Made by a program: the position numbers and the translations under genes
Shown here: positions 59,832 through 64,000 of the stretch, piece after piece
How positions within the stretch are numbered: position 1 is the stretch's first letter
Layout: each line of letters begins with the position of its first letter
Notes under the pieces: model-generated
The model's database searches: none
Told to the model about the DNA's origin: nothing
What the model saw: only the letters and a program-made list of their open reading frames with translations
NCBI RefSeq assembly: GCF_900142925.1
Contig: NZ_FRCN01000009.1
Location: forward strand, 32,384-96,383
Source: Chitinophaga sp. CF418
GTDB taxonomy: Bacteria; Bacteroidota; Bacteroidia; Chitinophagales; Chitinophagaceae
Length of the DNA stretch: 64,000 bases
Reading direction: 5' to 3'

Positions 59832-62800
59832 ATGAAATCACATCTCATCAGAGTGCTGTTAAGCATTAGTATGGTGCTCTTTCCTTTCCTTGTATTCAGC
59901 CAGTTACCCTACAGTCCTTGTAGCCCCATGGGAGGTAAAAAAGCGAATATATTAGGGGTGGAAACCAAATACAGGGCGCCAGGCGGAGGAGCCCCGACCT
60001 TTACAATCCCTGCCGGCACCAAGTCGATAATAGTATTTGTATCTTCTGAAACGGGAGATCTGTCGGTAGGTCCTGAGCCGGAGAGAGGCGATGAAGATTT
60101 TATCACGATCAATGCTGTTCTTGATTTAACGTCATCCACATCTTCCGGTTTTGTTAACTACGCTAAGAACACATTCACGAATGGTACGGGAACGAACGTT
60201 TATGGCTGGAAGGATGTTGTTCTGGGAGCGCAGATACCTAATGCCAGTAAGCTGGGTGATAAGACGCCGGACCTCAACAACGTGAATTTCACCGTTTCCG
60301 GTTCGACACTGACGATTACGGAGAATGCTACGAGTATCAATTCCTCTTATTATGTGGAATATCTTTCTCCCACCACCAACTCATTCGATCCTTTACCTAC
60401 AGAGATCCGGGCGCTTTTACACGGTGCTACTGCGCTGAATACGGATCTCGTTATTCCGATACCGGCGGGTACCAGCCTGCTCACTATTTCCGGAAAAGGT
60501 ATCAACTCCAGTAATGCGGATCTTAATAGCGCCAATGGTACGGAGGAAGGATATTCTAATCTGCATATTACAATGGACCTGGATGCGGGGTTGACGAATG
60601 GATTTGTGACTCTCGCAAACGGAGGTTCCGTAGACAGAAGATCTACTTATGTGATCAGCAATCTTAGCAGCACTTACTCCGGAACGCTGGTGGGTTCAGG
60701 TGCTATCACCGGAGATTATGCTACCAAAAATTCCAGTACAGGCGCTGTCGGACTGTATAATCCACAAGTCTATATTTCCGGATCGAACCTCGTTATCAAA
60801 AGGGATGCGGCCTATGCCAGGGATTTTGATGATGCATACACAGTTGAATTTTATAAAAGGACAGGGCAGGGGATGAGCGCCGAATTCATTGATTCTGATA
60901 TCAGAACAATTGGCGCCAGTACTTATACTGCCGCAGGCGTTACCAGGACGTTCAAAATACCTTCAGGTACCAGCTTTATCTACTTTAATGAAACAGCTAA
61001 CGCCATAAATCTGAGTGTAGAAAGTAATGAGAACTCATTGGCAGCATACGGATATATCGACCTGTCGGCGGAAACCGCCACAGGCTATTATTATCAGCAG
61101 GTGGGATCTAACACGGGGACAGGAAGGCGTGAGGACAACTATGCGTTTCAAAATGTGCCGCTGGACAGCTCTAGTACGCACGACCATGTTAATACTGTCG
61201 GATTCCGGGCAGGTTATCCTTATGATCTGAGATTTACCTTGTCTAAAGATAAGAGTGAACTGATTGTTACGAACCAAACCGGACTGGCGAGTCAGACTTA
61301 CCAGTTCCTGCTTTCTGCAGACTTCTATGGCTCCCGTCCGGATCTTGCCTTTAACCCGTCAGGTATGAGCTTCTCAAAAGGAAGCACCTGTAAGCAGTTG
61401 AAAGTAACGGTGAATGTATGTAATCCTGGTGCAGGTAATGCTACAGGGGGAATGCCGGTTGCCTTTTATAATGGAGACCCGACTGTGAATCCTGCTGCCA
61501 CCTTGCTGTACGTTGGTACGCTTGACCAGGCCATAAAGGTTGGCGAGTGCAAGACTTTCAGCTTTGTTGTGGATCTCAGCAGCATTAGTGATCCGAGTAT
61601 AAACCTGAACATGATCCTTAATGATGATGGCACTTTTGTAGCGGGTGGTGTAGGACATGCAGTAGGTACGCCGTTCACCCTGGCCTCCCTGGATGGCCGG
61701 GATGCTTTCTATAAAGAATGTTATTACGATAATAATCTCTTTGCAAAGACAATTAATGTAAATAGTTGTCCTGCTATAGATCCTGACCCTGATAAAAGTT
61801 CAGGCGCCACTGGTAGTTACACCTACCTGAACTATTTCACGGCGGGTAGCACTACAGCAGCGAATATCGCAGATGTAGACCTGGCTATTATAGCGCCCGC
61901 TGGTAGTGATATATATGGAGCTACTATTACGCTGACCAATATCCTGGATGCAGGTCAGGAAGGTGTTTATCTGGGAGGAACATTACCTGCAGGTATCACC
62001 ATTTCCGGTGATGGTACAGGAGTAGTTACCCTGTCAGGACGTGCATCACAGGCTGACTATATAGCCGCCATAAAATTGCTTGGCTATAAAAACACGAACG
62101 GTACTCCTAATACTACTGACCGTATCATTACTATGGTCCTGAACGATGGTACTGACAACGGCCTCACTGGCACGACTACCATCAAGGTACTGACTGAGCC
62201 GGAAATTGATGTAACGGGTAATGGCATTTCCATTCCGGATAATAGCACTACCTCCAATACTGCCGACGGAACTGATTTCGGTCAGACTACCGGCGCTACG
62301 ATCGCGCATAGTTTCACGATTCAGAACAGCGGTACCGGTACTTTGTCGCTGACAGGTACTCCATTGGTAAGCATCAGCGGAGATCCTGGGTTTACGGTAA
62401 CGATACAACCAGCTGCCAGTTCCTTAAATGCCGGCGCCAATACCGTTTTTGAAGTCACTTTCGATCCTGCTTCTCATTCGGCAGGTATCTATTCTGCTAC
62501 TATTACTATTAAGAATAGTGATGCAGATGCAGACAAAGCAGATTACACATTTGTGGTTACTGCCGGGTCGAATCAATTGCCAACAGTAACTAACGGTAGC
62601 GTATCTGCCAATGAGGATAATACGCTCGTTTTCAAGGATACTGATTTCACCGGTCATTATACAGATCCTGACGGCACCCCACTGAATAAGATAAAGGTGC
62701 TTTCCCTGCCACAGCATGGTACGCTGATGCTAAATGGCGCTGCTGTTACAGTTGGACAGGAAATACCTGCTGCTGATCTGGGCAATATTACGTTTGTACC

Positions 62801-64000
62801 GGATGCTGACTGGAATGGCACGACCAGCTTTGATTGGGTAGCCAGTGATGGTGCAGGATATGCCACTACGCCGTCCACGATGACGATCACTATCGATCCA
62901 GTGAATGATGCTCCGGTGGTTACCGTTCCCGCAAGCGCTACTGTCAGCGAAGAAACGGCAACAGTTATTACAGGCATATCCTTTACTGATATTGATGCAG
63001 GTACAGGTATTGTGACTGTTACCATTAGCGTACCTTCAGGAGCATTCAGCGCCACTTCCGGCGGAGGTGTAACCGTGAGTGGTACGCCTGACGCATTGGT
63101 GCTGAACGGTTCATTAACAGATATCAACGCATTTATTGCCAATAATCTCAGTTATACTTCAGTGCACAATCCGCCGGCTACGGTGATAGTGACAGTGAAT
63201 ATTTCCGATAACGGGAATACTGGTGCAGGCGGGCCATTGCAGGATACAAAAACCTTCCCTATACAGATCACATCTGTAAATACTCCTCCAACCGGTACCG
63301 GCGATACTAAGACCACTATCCAGGATACCCCGGTAAATGGTGCAGTATCTGGTACAGATCCTGATGGAGATCCACTGACCTTTGCGAAGGACACTGATCC
63401 AGCGCATGGTTCAGTAGTGGTAAATACGGATGGAACATATACATATACACCAGCCGCAGGTTATACCGGTACAGACCAGTTCACTATCATTATCAGTGAT
63501 GGTCAGGGCGGTACCGCAACCGTTACTGTTGATATTACAGTAACCCCTCCGCCAAATAATCCTCCTACGGGTACCGGTGATACTAAGGTCACTATCCGGG
63601 ATACTCCGGTAAGTGGTGCTGTATCTGGTACAGATCCTGACGGAGATGCCCTGACTTTTACGAAAGGTACAGATCCAGCCAATGGTACTGTAGTGGTAAA
63701 CCCTGATGGAACGTATACATATACACCAGCCGCAGGTTATACCGGTACTGACATTTTCACTATCACTATCAGTGATGGTAAAGGCGGTACAGCAACCGTT
63801 ACTGTAAACATCACAGTAAATACTCCACCAAATAATCCTCCTACTGGTACTGGTGATACTAAGACCACTATCCGGGATACTCCGGTAAGTGGTGCCGTAT
63901 CTGGTACAGATCCAGATGGAGATGCACTGACCTTTACGAAAGGTACAGATCCAGCCAATGGTACTGTAGTGGTAAATCCTGATGGCACTTATACTTATAC
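59832..64000 (+). CDS. Giant secreted repeat adhesin, 5' part
   Basis: The frame is open from an ATG at 59832 to the window edge, 1389 codons with no stop. It begins with a signal peptide (LLSISMVLFPFLVFSQ). About 20-650 has no repeat that I recognise. About 655-786 is cadherin-like, and about 787-912 resembles a choice-of-anchor D domain (DFGQTTGATIAHSFTIQNSGTG). About 915-1150 has two cadherin-like modules (GSVSANEDNTLVFKDTDF). From about 1155 there are 92-residue tandem repeats of the Ig/VCBS type with DPDGD calcium-type loops and YTPAAGYTGTD. It likely mediates adhesion and may be secreted by the type IX system; the C-terminal sorting domain is outside the window. Confidence 0.92.
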   Translation, partial: MKSHLIRVLLSISMVLFPFLVFSQLPYSPCSPMGGKKANILGVETKYRAPGGGAPTFTIPAGTKSIIVFVSSETGDLSVGPEPERGDEDFITINAVLDLTSSTSSGFVNYAKNTFTNGTGTNVYGWKDVVLGAQIPNASKLGDKTPDLNNVNFTVSGSTLTITENATSINSSYYVEYLSPTTNSFDPLPTEIRALLHGATALNTDLVIPIPAGTSLLTISGKGINSSNADLNSANGTEEGYSNLHITMDLDAGLTNGFVTLANGGSVDRRSTYVISNLSSTYSGTLVGSGAITGDYATKNSSTGAVGLYNPQVYISGSNLVIKRDAAYARDFDDAYTVEFYKRTGQGMSAEFIDSDIRTIGASTYTAAGVTRTFKIPSGTSFIYFNETANAINLSVESNENSLAAYGYIDLSAETATGYYYQQVGSNTGTGRREDNYAFQNVPLDSSSTHDHVNTVGFRAGYPYDLRFTLSKDKSELIVTNQTGLASQTYQFLLSADFYGSRPDLAFNPSGMSFSKGSTCKQLKVTVNVCNPGAGNATGGMPVAFYNGDPTVNPAATLLYVGTLDQAIKVGECKTFSFVVDLSSISDPSINLNMILNDDGTFVAGGVGHAVGTPFTLASLDGRDAFYKECYYDNNLFAKTINVNSCPAIDPDPDKSSGATGSYTYLNYFTAGSTTAANIADVDLAIIAPAGSDIYGATITLTNILDAGQEGVYLGGTLPAGITISGDGTGVVTLSGRASQADYIAAIKLLGYKNTNGTPNTTDRIITMVLNDGTDNGLTGTTTIKVLTEPEIDVTGNGISIPDNSTTSNTADGTDFGQTTGATIAHSFTIQNSGTGTLSLTGTPLVSISGDPGFTVTIQPAASSLNAGANTVFEVTFDPASHSAGIYSATITIKNSDADADKADYTFVVTAGSNQLPTVTNGSVSANEDNTLVFKDTDFTGHYTDPDGTPLNKIKVLSLPQHGTLMLNGAAVTVGQEIPAADLGNITFVPDADWNGTTSFDWVASDGAGYATTPSTMTITIDPVNDAPVVTVPASATVSEETATVITGISFTDIDAGTGIVTVTISVPSGAFSATSGGGVTVSGTPDALVLNGSLTDINAFIANNLSYTSVHNPPATVIVTVNISDNGNTGAGGPLQDTKTFPIQITSVNTPPTGTGDTKTTIQDTPVNGAVSGTDPDGDPLTFAKDTDPAHGSVVVNTDGTYTYTPAAGYTGTDQFTIIISDGQGGTATVTVDITVTPPPNNPPTGTGDTKVTIRDTPVSGAVSGTDPDGDALTFTKGTDPANGTVVVNPDGTYTYTPAAGYTGTDIFTITISDGKGGTATVTVNITVNTPPNNPPTGTGDTKTTIRDTPVSGAVSGTDPDGDALTFTKGTDPANGTVVVNPDGTYTY
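63294..64000 (+). repeat. 276-bp (92-residue) tandem repeats in the adhesin gene
   Basis: Units begin GGTACCGGCGATACTAAG at 63294, GGTACCGGTGATACTAAG at 63570 and GGTACTGGTGATACTAAG at 63846, an exact 276-bp period. Units 2 and 3 are almost identical in DNA; unit 1 is more divergent. The third is cut by the window edge, so more copies probably follow. Near identity at silent sites suggests recent expansion or homogenisation. Confidence 0.95.

Noticed and set aside
62657..63988. Long antisense frames inside the adhesin gene
   Set aside because: They mirror the low-complexity repeats (Val, Pro, Ser rich) and repeat with the same 276-bp period. The sense frame is open for at least 1389 codons with a signal peptide.
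1..64000. tRNA or rRNA genes, transposases or phage genes
   Set aside because: I looked for characteristic motifs and saw none. A tRNA scan was not possible here, so a missed tRNA in an intergenic region cannot be fully excluded.

Overview
The window looks like a chromosomal segment of a soil- or gut-type Bacteroidota, most likely Chitinophagaceae and close to Chitinophaga. This is inferred from the gene types, not from a search. The supporting signs are two SusC/SusD loci, ECF sigma/FecR pairs, a GLPGLI protein, many secreted lipoproteins, weak Shine-Dalgarno sequences, and promoters of the Bacteroidota type (-33 TTTG, -7 TAnnTTTG). No rRNA, tRNA, CRISPR array, transposase or phage gene was seen.

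Layout. 1-841 (minus) holds the start of a FecR-type anti-sigma gene and its ECF sigma factor. 842-1971 has no gene but is rich in repeats: a 93-bp tandem repeat and a long hairpin built from an 11-bp purine unit. 1972-5429 holds three secreted proteins of unknown function. 5433-10976 is a stress or detoxification block: two TetR regulators with a GGCP cysteine motif, an NmrA-type oxidoreductase, two alpha/beta hydrolases and a Crp-like regulator. It is bounded on one side by the orphan C-terminus of a LacI gene. 10979-28690 is a polysaccharide utilization locus (PUL): a divergent LacI regulator, SusC, SusD, a toroid protein, a sodium:solute symporter, an FAD oxidoreductase, a GH9-like protein and a GH92 fused to LamG.

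28745-37050 is an OmpR-type two-component system with a GLPGLI gene, a Tat-exported epoxide-hydrolase-like protein, a TonB-type outer-membrane barrel and a DUF922 metallopeptidase. The GLPGLI and barrel genes share an almost identical ~40-bp upstream element with helically phased TTAAC repeats, placed at the same distance from each start. This is the best regulatory find here. 37169-42180 is a LytS/LytTR pair followed by a TonB receptor operon. 42319-45165 holds two lipoproteins and an aldonolactone-oxidase-like flavoprotein. 45479-48070 is an MlaE-MlaF-MlaD lipid-transport operon. 48116-49491 is an HxlR regulator divergent from an NAD(P)-binding oxidoreductase.

49714-59455 is a complete ECF sigma, FecR, STN-SusC, SusD, DUF5689 and metallophosphoesterase operon, probably for uptake of a phosphorylated substrate. 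59832-64000 is the 5' part of a giant secreted repeat protein that runs off the window. At least 1389 codons are visible, ending in exact 92-residue tandem repeats.

No single clearly undescribed system stands out. The best candidates for new biology are the phased-TTAAC regulon, the unusual enzyme set of the 12-28 kb PUL, and the structured non-coding repeats at 0.9-1.55 kb.
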